From: Emergomyces orientalis
Taxonomy: Eukaryota > Ascomycota > Eurotiomycetes > Onygenales > Ajellomycetaceae
Assembly: GCA_002110485.1 (NCBI GenBank)
Contig: MOWL01000067.1
Coordinates: 3,658,001-3,722,000 of the forward strand
DNA length: 64,000 nucleotides
Direction of reading: 5' to 3'
Notes under the pieces: generated by a model
Database searches by the model: none
Told to the model about the DNA's origin: nothing
The model's input: the letters and a program-made list of their open reading frames with translations, nothing else
Made by a program: the position numbers and the translations under genes
In this document: in pieces, positions 13,284 through 24,509 of the stretch
How the letters are laid out: each line of letters starts with the position of its first letter
Numbering within the stretch: position 1 is the first letter of the stretch

Positions 13284-16200
13284 TCACGATGTGGCTGCTT
13301 CCGCTGGTTTTTCTGGAGCCGCATCAGTCATTTCTTCATCTGCTTTTTGGCCATTATCCTTTTTCATCACGGTATCCCCATCCTTATTATTATTATTGCG
13401 ATTATCGTCACCGGTCGTTGCCGTCTCCGCTTGCGCCTCCGTCTCGCCAACCCACGATCGGAATCGTTGATTTGCCTGGTCTATCTCCTCCTTTGTGAGG
13501 CCATGTGCCCAGTTGGGGTTGTTGACAAATTTTTCCCTGAACCGCTCTTTGCGCTTTTCGCTAACGGTAGCACGTTCCTTTGCAGCTTCTGCAAGGTCTT
13601 CTTCCGGATTTGGACGGCGATACCACCAATCCTCTGTGCCAGGTTCGTAGAGGATATGATAACTATTCGCACATATACGGATGACCAGTCCGTCGTGGTT
13701 GACCAGCGGTTTGTAATATAGGTTATATTCCTCATCCGAGTCCAGCTTGCCAGGAAGGTTCCGTTTCAAGAAAGGCATACGCATCTGTGAAAATGGAACT
13801 CCCTCAGTCGGATCACGCATCGTGAATGCAGAGACGTAGTATGACCATCTGGCTTCCGCATTGAGCTCCTCATTGTCAAGGGTACCGTCTTCAGCAGTTA
13901 AGAGCTGAGCGGTTACGTGCTTGGTGGCAGGGACCTAAAATGAGGGAAGAGAAAGTTAGATTGAATCCAGTTAAACAATTTCCTTGCAAAATGTCAACAC
14001 TTACGAAAGTAATGCGGTAAATGTCTCCTTCCTTAATTAGTTTTTCAATTTGTTTCCGGTATTGGATCTCCTGGTTATGGGTTGTAGTGTCCTTGTCACG
14101 CTCCTTGAAGAAAATATTGATGATATCCGAACTCTTGTCCTTGGGGTCGGAGTTGAAAATCCCACCAGCATATCTGGAAATTCCACTCAAGATCTTGTCT
14201 AAGTTGTAGAGCTGCCAGCCAGTCTTCAGGTAAAACCGACGTAACGTCTCCTCCATATGAGACATATCAATGTTCCCCTTGATCACTTCCTCGCACATGC
14301 GGACAATCTGATGGTACAAGTTGGATTTTGGATCTGTATCGTAGAGGAGATCAGAGGGAGACTTGTCGATCATTCCAAGGTCGTAGGCAGCCTTTGAAGC
14401 CATTGCTCTGCGCACAGCTTCATGGGCCTCTTTCTCGTACAGCTTGATCCGGAGAAGGCGGCTATAGAAAATCTCAAAGGTGCGGATAAAGCAGTAGATG
14501 TTCAGGTTGCAGTAGAGATGATGAACCTTCTTCTTGTATGATTCGTTCAAGGGGATTTCGCGTTGTTGGTTGAAATTGCCCTGGCTTGGGTGTTCCATCC
14601 ATTTCAATTCAGCGACATCAAAGGATTCAGTTGGGTCCGGGATTGGGGTGGACGGAACAAGAGTTCCTATGCCTGGTGTGGACGCTCTGCTACCGGAACG
14701 TACACTGATGTCTCTATCAATACGTGGAGTCTTTTCATTACGACGCTCGAGAACATCGCGCAGAAGATCCAATTTCTTGCCATTCGCAATTCTCCGAGAG
14801 CGAATAGTAGAAACGTCTTCGGGCGGTAGACTTTCATCATCAGCTTCCTCACTCGCCGGCGTGGTATCGTAAACTTCATTGAGGTATGTTTTAAAGCCTT
14901 CACGGTCCATACCAAAAAATACGGGAATGAAGTCTTTGAGGAAGTTTATGACTTTGTTGGGGTCCGCCCCAAAACCGCCAGAGTTGTGGTCGATATAGCA
15001 CAACAAGAGATGAGTTGCATCCACAAGGACCTCCGAGTCATCGAAGGCAAAATCGAATTGATAGTTGGGGACTTGGTATCCGCTCTTCCGAATATTTCGA
15101 AGTTCTTCTAGCTTAGCCTGGATCTCGTGCTGGATATGTTTCGCGACGAATAGTTTTTTGTCAGAGCCTTTCATGATGATAGCTTGGTGGTCAAGACTTC
15201 TCCAGAAACCCTTTTGCATTTGCTCGCGCCATACTTTGTCCCATTCACGCTGCAAGGCATTATTAGTACACACGAAGCGCACATCCACAATACAACAAAT
15301 CATGGGTTACTTACTTGACTAGCCTTCCATTCTTCACACTTCTGCTTAAGCCGGGCAAGAACAATAGGAAGGACAGTGCATGGCCGTGCAAACATCTCGT
15401 CGATAACCTTCTGGCCACGCTCTCTATCGTATATTTTCTTAATGATTCTCCTGTAAATTGTTTCGCTCTGACCTCCAAGCCCTGGAGGGAGTTTGAAATT
15501 CGTCCTCTCGGCCTCATTCATTGTCGCCATTTGTTGAACAAGGGGTTCCATAAGTTGAATGGTGCGAATACAGGCTTCAATGTGATGATCATAATCATGT
15601 CTATCTTCCTCAATACGGTGCAGAGAGTCTTCGTACTGATTTTTTCGATGGGCGACGAAGCCCGAATCCTCCGACGCCCATGTGGGGTGGGAGGCCCATT
15701 CATCATTGAGAACGCTCTGGCACATATCATCACGACCGCTGCATGGTTTCTGGCGCTCACGTTTAGGAAGTAACCGATAGCTGGGACCAAGAGCTCGACA
15801 GTGGGACAAATTGACAACGCCGGACTCGGGTTTGGCTTTCGGCTCAATGATCTCATCCTTGGGCTCAACATGCATAAACCTCTTGAACCATGACATAATC
15901 TCCTGGTTGCCCCCAATAAAACTAGCCGCTCGGTTGATGAGAATATTTCTATCGATCAGGTCTGCCGAATAGAGGTTGCAGAGTTTCAAAAATTCCCCAA
16001 AGGTTTGCTTGTTCCCAATGAATTTCTTGACACGATCGAAGAACGCATATTCTTCATGAGACGGGGTAAGTGAAAATGTGGGAGAAATTGGTTCCGGAAG
16101 AGCGGGAACGAGCGTTGGAGATACGGCTGGTGGAGCTTCAGCTTGAGTCGTTGGTTTGTGACCCAGTTTGGCTCTCTTCCCAACAGCACCAGGCTGCGCA

Positions 16201-19168
16201 CCAGGAGCTCTATTTACCTGGCCGCTGGCGATGCTAGCAGAATCAGCTACTACATTCGAGGGTGCTCCCAAACCAGCGCTTCCTGGACCCTGAGCTGAAG
16301 GCTGGCCACGTCGCTTCTTGATATCCTTTGCAGGCTCCTTCACGTTAAATTGGCCCAGAGGAGGCATCTTGACATCGCGGTTTTGGGCCTGGAGCAAGGC
16401 GGAAGAATTTGCATACCCAGGCTCTCCCCGTATGTTACTGAGAGGTGTAGCCTCTTCAGCTGCTTGGCGAGCTGCTGCTGCCTGAGCTTTTGCCTGAGCT
16501 GCTGATTCGGGTAGAAATTGTTTAAAATCTTCTAAAAGGTCTGGGGCAGAGTTAAAGAGGACCGTAACCTGGGCGTATACATCTTGAATCGGTTTCGACT
16601 CTCGCTGGTATGTCTGGAGAATTTCGAGAAACTGTTTATAGGTATCTGGGGAATCGGCAAAACGGTTCTATTCAAATAAAAAAATAGTAAGTCAGCCACA
16701 GGTACTCAAATGTAGGCGTCTGACTACAACGGAGAGCACATACCTTGATCTTATTAACGTAGCTAATAGCATGATTAAACTCAACGGGGCCACGTTTACT
16801 CATATCGCCCTGCACACCTTGAAGCACACCGGACCCCAAACCCGCCAGGTTATTTATGGGCTGGTTTGGCCCTTGGGTCTGCATGCCGCCCATATTCATC
16901 ACTGACGATCGCCCAGAACCTGCTGTTGCAGCAGACACGGCGCTCTGTAATTGTGAAACGCCTCGTTGCTCCTGCTGATGGGCAATTGCGGCAGCGTTAC
17001 CTTGTGCCTGTTGATCTTGCTGGCCTGGGTATTCATAAGCTGATTCTTGGGGTTGGTTTTGCGCGCCTTGTTTCCCGCCGTAAATCGCGGATGGCATTAA
17101 ATGGCCTTTTGGTGAGTAAGGTCCGCCAGGGCCCAAGTTCATTCTCGACATTTGCTGTGGTTGTTGTGGTTGTTGCTGTTGCTGCTGTTGCTGTTGGCCT
17201 TGACTGGGTGGTTGCTGCCATCCAGCACGAGGTTGGTCGTAGTAATCAGATCCCGAAGCAGGTCCAGGGCCACCTTGCGGCACCGAGTCACCCGCAGCTT
17301 CCATAGATGGTCTCGCTGCTGATTGCATTGAAATAGTATTTGTGCCTGACGGAGTTGTCACCCGTATTGCATCTGGGTTGTCTTCAGTGCCGCATTCGAT
17401 TCGGTAGCCGGGTGGCAGAAATGTATTGAACCCCTGGATAAGTGCCGGATGGCCGTTGAACAGGGTGGAAACCCGTTGGATAACTCCAGGGGTGTCGATT
17501 CTATAGAGGCGGGTCAGTATTTTCTCACTTCCGACCACGCTTCTCAAGGTACACTTACGCTTGACTTTTAAAGTCCTTCATGATATCCAAGAAACGGTTA
17601 TAAACATCAGGCTGTTCAACAAATCGAACCTTCACCTGGTCAAGATAACTTAAGGCATCCTGTCGAGTGTTCGCCATTAGTACAGATCCTGCTGGTTTGC
17701 CGGAGGTGCAAAGAGAAAAAGACAGAGAAGATAACGAGTTTTATCAAAGTATCGAATACAGAAAAGAAAGGAAATTACAGCGACAGGCGATTTTATATCC
17801 CCAAAGCAAAAATGTGTGGTTTTGGGGTGGCTAGAGGCTGCTGAGAATGACGCCATGGTGAATAGGTCTATTCTTTGAGCCGTAGCTTGAAAATCGTGAA
17901 AGGCATTGACTTGAAGCTCAAGAGTGTCAAAACACTTTATCTCAAAGAAGGTTACTGCACCCTATAAAGCCATTCTTCACACGGAAGGTATCCAGTGGAC
18001 CCTAAACGCTTTCCAATATGCGTTCGACCAAAGAAAAAAAGCGCACAAACGAGGACCCACCCAAAAGAGATATCAACTCACATTCAATATTGGTTGTTGT
18101 CCTTGTGCTAAAGCAGCTACACTTCCCGGGATCTGGGGTGGCGCAGTGCCATTGAACCCAAGCATTGATTGCTGAGGCGGCTGACCCTGGTGGAGATACG
18201 TTCGGGGAGGGCCATCTGAGTGTTGTTGCATCTGGTTCCCAAATAAACCTCCGGGTGCATTTGAACTAGGAATAGATCCTTGTGGAGGGTTAGGCGCGGC
18301 GTTTGCACCCAAGTTTGAGAGGAGTCCGTTGGGTCCACCAAGCGGATTGTGACCTTTCGACGCCACGGGTTGGTGAATAGGAATGGGGCCGGCATGACTT
18401 TGTACAGGATGATGTGATTGTTCGCGATTATACCGGTCCATGAGGTCCCTGTCTCGTTCCCGTTCGCGGTATTCACGCTCTCGTTGTATCATTTCGTCTT
18501 CGCGAGCTAGCTCTCGTTGTCTTTCCAGCTCGCGTTCTCTCTCTCGTTCTCGATCTCGCTCTCTCGAGTCTCTTTCACGTTCCCGATTCAGAGAGGATTG
18601 TGGGGGTGAATGTTGCATCGACTGGCCAATGCCGGGAAGGGAGTGGTTGGGGGGGTGAGACGGTTGTTGGTGCTGGCCATATCTAGAAGGGGGTTGGTGT
18701 GATGCTGGAGGGGCGCCAGCGCCTTGGGTTAAATCTGATAGTGTGGGGAGTGTATGCCCGGACGACTGGTTGACAGGATGGTACGGGCCTATAATAACGA
18801 ACAACCAAGTTAGTCCAGGTGAGTTTTTGCGCGTCTATGGAATGCCATTGTGCATCCCCAGTTCTTGGCGCTGTTGTTGCATCTGTGCGCGGTTCTGCGA
18901 CCAGGGGGGATAGCGGGTAAAATGGAAAAAGGAGCTCACTATGGTATCAAAAACAGCATATGTTAGTGGCAGGAGATCAAGAACAATGGTTTTCCAACTC
19001 GTCATGATGATGAAACAAAGGGGTGTACTTGTGCACAAGGGAAAAGAAAACAACGTACCCATAAGATCCCAGGGGTCGTGTTGGGGCCTGGTTCATCTGG
19101 TCAACTCCAGGATGAGGTTGCGATCCACCTCCTCCCGAGTGCCATGTATCCTTATTTGAGGGATTCAT
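13284..19168 (-). CDS. sin3: Sin3 transcriptional co-repressor
   Basis: Eight exons on the minus strand: 19059-19168, 18846-18934, 18082-18788, 17559-17659, 16744-17500, 15315-16667, 14005-15249, 13284-13934, giving about 1670 residues. Sin3 is the scaffold of the Rpd3-type histone deacetylase complex in the nucleus. Three PAH domains are visible: [13 protein letters not shown]... (about 303-370), [15 protein letters not shown]... (about 573-640) and [15 protein letters not shown]... (about 803-865). A histone-deacetylase-interacting region follows ([18 protein letters not shown], then [18 protein letters not shown]). The N-terminus has an Arg/Glu dipeptide-rich helix, and a poly-Gln run lies between PAH1 and PAH2. 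The C-terminus is acidic and Asn-rich. Exons 3-8 are certain. Exon 2 (18846-18934) rests on frame logic: it needs acceptor GTGAG/C and a GC donor (ATG/GCATTC) to join MHNG to PYHPVNQ. The intron before PAH1 is unusually long (422 nt). Confidence 0.96.
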
Positions 19169-21976
19169 TGCGTTTATATGAAGAAGAAAAACAATACGGA
19201 TTTGAGGGGGAATGATTCTTTCAAAACCAAGAGGAAGCTGTGGGCGATTTCAGCTTTTTTGTTGGTTGTTGCAAGGGGGAAGAAAGACAGAGCTGGTGAT
19301 AGGAGACGGGGGGGAGGATGTTCAAAAAGCGGGAGATAAGACAGACATAGTCACAAGCTAAAATGACAAGATATTTCCCAACATGTATGCGACCAAGCAC
19401 AGCAGAGTGATTAAGCTCGACAAGCCGGAGGTAGTAGTTGGGGAAAAGTTGAAGCTGGTGGATGCAATCTGGAGGGTGATGATGTTGCTCCTGACCGCCC
19501 TGGGACACGGGAGAGGGCCGATTTTTCTGCCGCCCCAACCACCCGCGCTATACCCCTTTCGGGAGCGGCTAGGGTTTGCTGATTGGCGGAACCGCATCAG
19601 TCGCCCACGTGACATACGCTGCGATTTATTTGCCGAAACTTGGCCGATGCCAAGACATTATAAAACGCTATTCTTGTTTGGGAAGCAGTGTTATATCACG
19701 TGATATTATCCATACTTGGACTCCGATTCTAATAATGAATATTCTGTATTGACGGGTCTAACCTGGAACTACACTGACCTGGTTAACTTATATATTCATA
19801 TATATATATATGTGTGTGTATGTGTGTGTTACCGCAGCCAGGTATGGCTGCAAACATGGATCTTCCCAGCAACTGCACACACCCGAAACCGCCATATTGC
19901 GCACAATACTGTAGCCCCAAGCCATGAGACCATCGAGGGTAAAACGGTTTGGCTCGAGTGACACGACACCCACCCGGCAATGAAGAGGAAAATAAGTCAT
20001 TAGATATGAGGTTCGGGGTGCGTATCTCCTACAACATTTTAGTGGCGTCGCTGGATACGGAGAATTGCCCGTGATTCGATCTTTTAGGCTGGCTGATATA
20101 CCACATCTTTCCCAGATGAGGGTTGGTTGCATTCTACCAAAAGATATATTAGGCCGTTACAACAATTTCAGAACAGTGGATTTGGGTTTCGAACTGGCCG
20201 CCATTATAGTCTTTTTATTCTTCAAACCGGAGGAATGACAGACTATTCTATTCTCGCCAGATACTCATCAAAACGTTTCTAAGCGTAAAGAAAACTGGCG
20301 ACGGATGTCGGTGCTCCATTTCAAGGTCAATCAACGACTACCTTGAAATAAGGGGAATATTATCAGAAGCTAATAAGCATAGTGTAAATACAAGGCAAGC
20401 TAATCCATACAACCTATATACTAATTGCACGCGAATATAGTTTGCCCTTCGTCACTTCGATTGGCGTTTTTGTGATAGCGAATTAAGCCCGCCCCTGTTC
20501 TTCCAGTATAGAAGAAACATAAATATGAGAAATAACAGCCTTATATTAGGTTTTCGTCAAGAGTTGCATTGTGCCATGGTTCGTTTATTTTATTTTATTT
20601 TATATTTTTTGATACCAGCAGTCTGAGTACTATGCTTCCTACCTAAAACATGGACTCACTTCGCTGCTGGACGATGTTGGTCAGGATAGATGGGTCAGGA
20701 ATGAGCCTTTGAGAAGATTGTGCTGGCCAATAGAGAATTGAAGAAATAGCGGATTGAGGAGGTGGAGGATGAGGAGGATGTTCGTAGTGTCGATGGGTAC
20801 TGGCTGTTTCAGGATCATGAGGAGAGTGAGTAGATTAGGGTCGATACAGTACATGTACATGTATGTATGTACACAAACTCAGATGTTATTACCTTCTGAT
20901 CTACACCGCAGATAAGATTGGAAAAATAAGGCCATCTGTATATAATCCATTATTCATTGGTTAGCACAGTTGCATATTCCAGAAACCAATAATCAACAAT
21001 AGACATTCTTTTCTTTTCTTCTTTCATTCGTGGTTCTATAAATCCCTCTATCTGGCTTCCTCTCATTTTGTGAGGTATGCCAGCCCCGCCAGGCACATCA
21101 ACCTATCATGGAGGGAAAGCTCATACCAGAAGTTGAATCACATCTTATCAGGACTGCCAGGGTGGGGGAATCCCAAAACAACGCAGCCGCGCAGCAATTC
21201 AATCCTTGATATTACCTAGGTAGATAGGTAATGCCACGCAGTGTTTCCTGAGGAATTTGGAATTTGGAAAGATAAGAACATCCCAATTCCACGGGTTTCG
21301 TTTACTATGCCGGCCATTAGTGGTTACCCCACTAAGAATGGCTCCATAATAAGAGAAAAACTCTACGGCAACATCTTGGTCGGCAACATCTTGGTGTACC
21401 CGTGGCCATTTTTTTTTACAATGGTATCGTCACCATCAATCTGTTTTCCCTTGGATCCAAGACATTTGAAAAGGTGGGAATGGAAGATACGGGTACTCCC
21501 TATCACGCGAGATATTGCCCCTAGCTTAGGTATTTTGCCGAGGTTTGATGGAAAATACAGTATACAACAGTCAGCGAAGGGCGAGAGCTTTTAAGGAAAT
21601 CTTTCGACCTTGAAAAGCCTTCGACATCAAAATGTGGTGGGCAATGTCGTCGTCCCGCTTTTGCGCTTATTTAGGTTCAGGAGCCTCAGTTTAACCTAGA
21701 AGGGTGAACACTAACCGAGCAAGGTGTGTCGCAACAAAGATTGCCGCCGCTAGATTGAAAGATAACTTCCAAGCTCATCTTTAGAGGTTTATCACTACTC
21801 ACACAATCAACAAACAGATAAGTTATTGAAGTTCACTCAGCTATATTTAATAGACTCGCGTGCTGCCTTGAAATATGGATCAATTTCGTATCACGAACCC
21901 GCTCGCTCGGCCAATTTCACCACACGTCCGGTTTGCCTTACTTCTTAGTTGCGGGTTGTGACTGGCCGCAACAAAC
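19169..21976. other. Spacer: sin3 promoter side to amidase
   Basis: No convincing gene. The stretch holds an (AT)n/(GT)n microsatellite near 19795-19830, a TATTTTATTTTATTTTATAT run near 20583-20605, and a palindromic ACCTAGGT at 21214-21221. Open frames here are short and unlike known proteins. The two ends must carry the divergent promoters of sin3 and the amidase. Confidence 0.5.
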
Positions 21977-23638
21977 ATGTGGCCACTCAAATATCTATTA
22001 TTTACTTCTTGGGCGGCATTAGGTTTTGCGTCTTGCGATCTGTCGTCTCCGTTGACTTTCGACAGCCGAGAAGCCACCATCGAATCAGTCCACCGCGAAT
22101 TGTTCTCACGAAAGTCATCATGTCGAGGGGTCGTATCCTCCTTTTTGGCCCGGATAGAGGAGTACAACCCGAAAATCAACGCGGTTGTAAGCCTAAACCC
22201 GCATGCGTTAGAGTATGCGGATGGGTTGGACAAAGCTCTCCGGAAGAAGAATCCCACCGGGTCCCTTTTTTGTATTCCGATCCTTTTGAAAGATAACTAC
22301 AACACAGCCGAGATGAAAACCACTGGAAGTTCCAGAGCTCTGAAAGACAATCAACCAGCAGTGGATGCTCCGTCCGTCAAGGCATTACGCGACGCAGGGG
22401 CGATTATTCTGGGAAAAGTGAATCTTCACGAACTTGCCCTCGAGGGTCTCTCGGTCTCCTCTCTTGGTGGCCAAACTCTAAATCCTTACGACTTGACCCG
22501 CACCCCTGGCGGCAGTTCTGGCGGAACTGGTGCAGCCATTGCGGCTTCATTTGCCGTATTAGGGACGGGAACTGATACAGTTAACTCGTTGAGGAGCCCT
22601 GCAAGTGCAAATAGCCTGTTCAGTATCCGTCCTACCCGTGGCCTGATCACTCGGGCGGGAATTATTCCTGTCTCATATACACAAGATACTCTCGGCCCAA
22701 TTGCCCGAACTCTGAAAGATGCGGCTACTGCTCTCACAGTAATGGCGAACATCGGATATGATCCTAAGGATAACGTGACGGCTCTCGTCCCGGAATCCGT
22801 GGTGGGTGTCGACTATACTAAAGTGCTCGTTCCAGGTAGCTTGAAAGGCACTCGACTAGGCTTAATCGAGGGCTTCTTCAACCGCACTGTAGACTCCGAG
22901 ACAAGTCCAGTGAATACAGTGATGGATGACATAATATCAAAGCTGCGAGCAGCGGGCGCTACCGTTCTCACTATCGACGACGAGATCTACAATTCAATCA
23001 CGATTTCCAATAGCCTGGATGTCCAGAGGTTCGAATTCCGCGAACTAATGGATTCGTACCTACAGGACGAAACTCTTGGAGGCTCTCACCCATCAAGTCT
23101 GGCCGAGCTGTACAGCGGTGGAGATTATCTTGTGATTCCTAGCCAGCATTCCTACGTGAGGACAGCCCTCGTGTCATCGACAAGCAACGAAACGTACGCA
23201 ACGAGACAATATGGAATCCACAATCTCAAACTCGCCCTGCAAACTACCTTTAAATATCACTCCCTGGACGCTATTATTTACCCCGAACAGCAAAGTCTTG
23301 TTGTGAAGACTGGCTCCGCATCACAATATGGCCGCAACGGCATTCTGGGGGCTCTCACAGGGTCTCCAGTAGTCACCATTCCTGCAGGATTCTCGCCTCC
23401 TAGCAACGATGCACCTGACGGTGTACCAATTGGGATGGAGATTTTGGGGCTTCCGTGGACGGAACAGAAGTTGCTCAATATTGCGAGCAAAATTGGATAT
23501 CTGGGACAAGTTAGACGCATACCACAGTTGGTTTCAAAGCGTGTGGGGTCTAAAAAGTATATCTCTGTTCCCCGCATTAACCCAAATTCGGAGGGCATTT
23601 ATAGGGTTTATCCTATCGGTATTCTGGGACAGGGGTAA
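21977..23638 (+). CDS. Secreted amidase-signature family hydrolase
   Basis: A single exon of 553 residues. It begins with a signal peptide (MWPLKYLLFTSWAALGFASC), so the product should enter the secretory pathway. The amidase-signature fold is clear: the catalytic lysine in PILLKDNYNT (K105), the cis-serine region TPGGSSGGTGAA (S180/S181), and the nucleophile block GTGTDTVNSLRSPAS (S204), where the usual GGS has become VNS but the serine is kept. SIRPTRGLITRAGI follows. The family hydrolyses amide bonds with a Ser-cisSer-Lys triad; the substrate cannot be told from sequence. Several N-x-S/T sites fit a secreted protein. A flavin monooxygenase gene lies 0.9 kb downstream on the same strand, a possible functional partner, though nothing proves it. 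Intact throughout. Confidence 0.93.
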   Translation: MWPLKYLLFTSWAALGFASCDLSSPLTFDSREATIESVHRELFSRKSSCRGVVSSFLARIEEYNPKINAVVSLNPHALEYADGLDKALRKKNPTGSLFCIPILLKDNYNTAEMKTTGSSRALKDNQPAVDAPSVKALRDAGAIILGKVNLHELALEGLSVSSLGGQTLNPYDLTRTPGGSSGGTGAAIAASFAVLGTGTDTVNSLRSPASANSLFSIRPTRGLITRAGIIPVSYTQDTLGPIARTLKDAATALTVMANIGYDPKDNVTALVPESVVGVDYTKVLVPGSLKGTRLGLIEGFFNRTVDSETSPVNTVMDDIISKLRAAGATVLTIDDEIYNSITISNSLDVQRFEFRELMDSYLQDETLGGSHPSSLAELYSGGDYLVIPSQHSYVRTALVSSTSNETYATRQYGIHNLKLALQTTFKYHSLDAIIYPEQQSLVVKTGSASQYGRNGILGALTGSPVVTIPAGFSPPSNDAPDGVPIGMEILGLPWTEQKLLNIASKIGYLGQVRRIPQLVSKRVGSKKYISVPRINPNSEGIYRVYPIGILGQG

Positions 23639-24509
23639 TTGTGTCTCTTCATTGGGTAAAAATTCTCTGCCTTTGTAAAACATCAATGGACCAGCCTTCA
23701 TAATTGTGTCGGGATTGTATAGTAACTACACTGGGATATATAGATATTTTCTACGGAGATTTTAGCATCATAGATACTCTTTAAAATCTAGTTTAGATTT
23801 CTAACTGACCACTTTTTAAAGACATTGAAGCTGGGCCTCAAAGTTTCTAACGGGTGTATTTTCGGACCGATCCTCAGTGGCTATGTGGTGTGCGAAACAG
23901 AGCCACAGCGCATTGGTTTATGTGACACCCAAAGGCATTCTCCGAATTCGGCATACGGGATTTGCAGCATCAGGGCCGCTGTTTCTGTTGGAGTGTAATA
24001 TTGGCTTGATTCTTCTATGCTAGTATGTGTGCGTTACAGAGACCTATATAGCCCTGAGAGATGAAAGGAATAACATCGGGCCGGGCGAATAGATGCCTCT
24101 GACAGTTTCATGGTGTGACTAAACGGAAGCAATACATTTTAAAGATGTACACCTAGGTAGAAACCTAGGTATATTCCATTAGCGTTCAACAAACTTAAGG
24201 AACTAGAACATGTGGGATGCATAGAAAACAGATTGTAGGTGCCTACAATAAAAAATCCGTTGGACAATAACTATCCAATTGAAAATTTAGATACAAGAAT
24301 GACTCCTGGATTGTTACACACCCCTTTGAAGAGCCTGTGTTTCTGTCCTGCTGCCCCTCAACAGTTCAAGTTAACATCAGGTTCTCCTCCTCGACCCCCC
24401 AATCTCCAACTTCCCCACCACCAATTTCCACCTTTCTCAAACTGACCCCTTGTCTGTTATATCCCTTAAATATTCAGCAAAGTATTAAGCTACTATCAAT
24501 TCAATCACC
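23639..24509. other. Spacer between amidase and monooxygenase
   Basis: 0.87 kb without a gene. It contains two copies of the palindrome ACCTAGGT only 4 bp apart (24151-24158 and 24163-24170) and a C-rich tract near 24380-24430 shortly before the next start codon. Confidence 0.5.

Noticed and set aside
13180..13820. Plus-strand frames opposite the sin3 C-terminus
   Set aside because: They are antisense shadows of a well-supported sin3 exon.
21241..21594. 117-codon plus frame in the sin3-amidase spacer
   Set aside because: Composition looks random, no start context or similarity that I recognise, and no intron signals.
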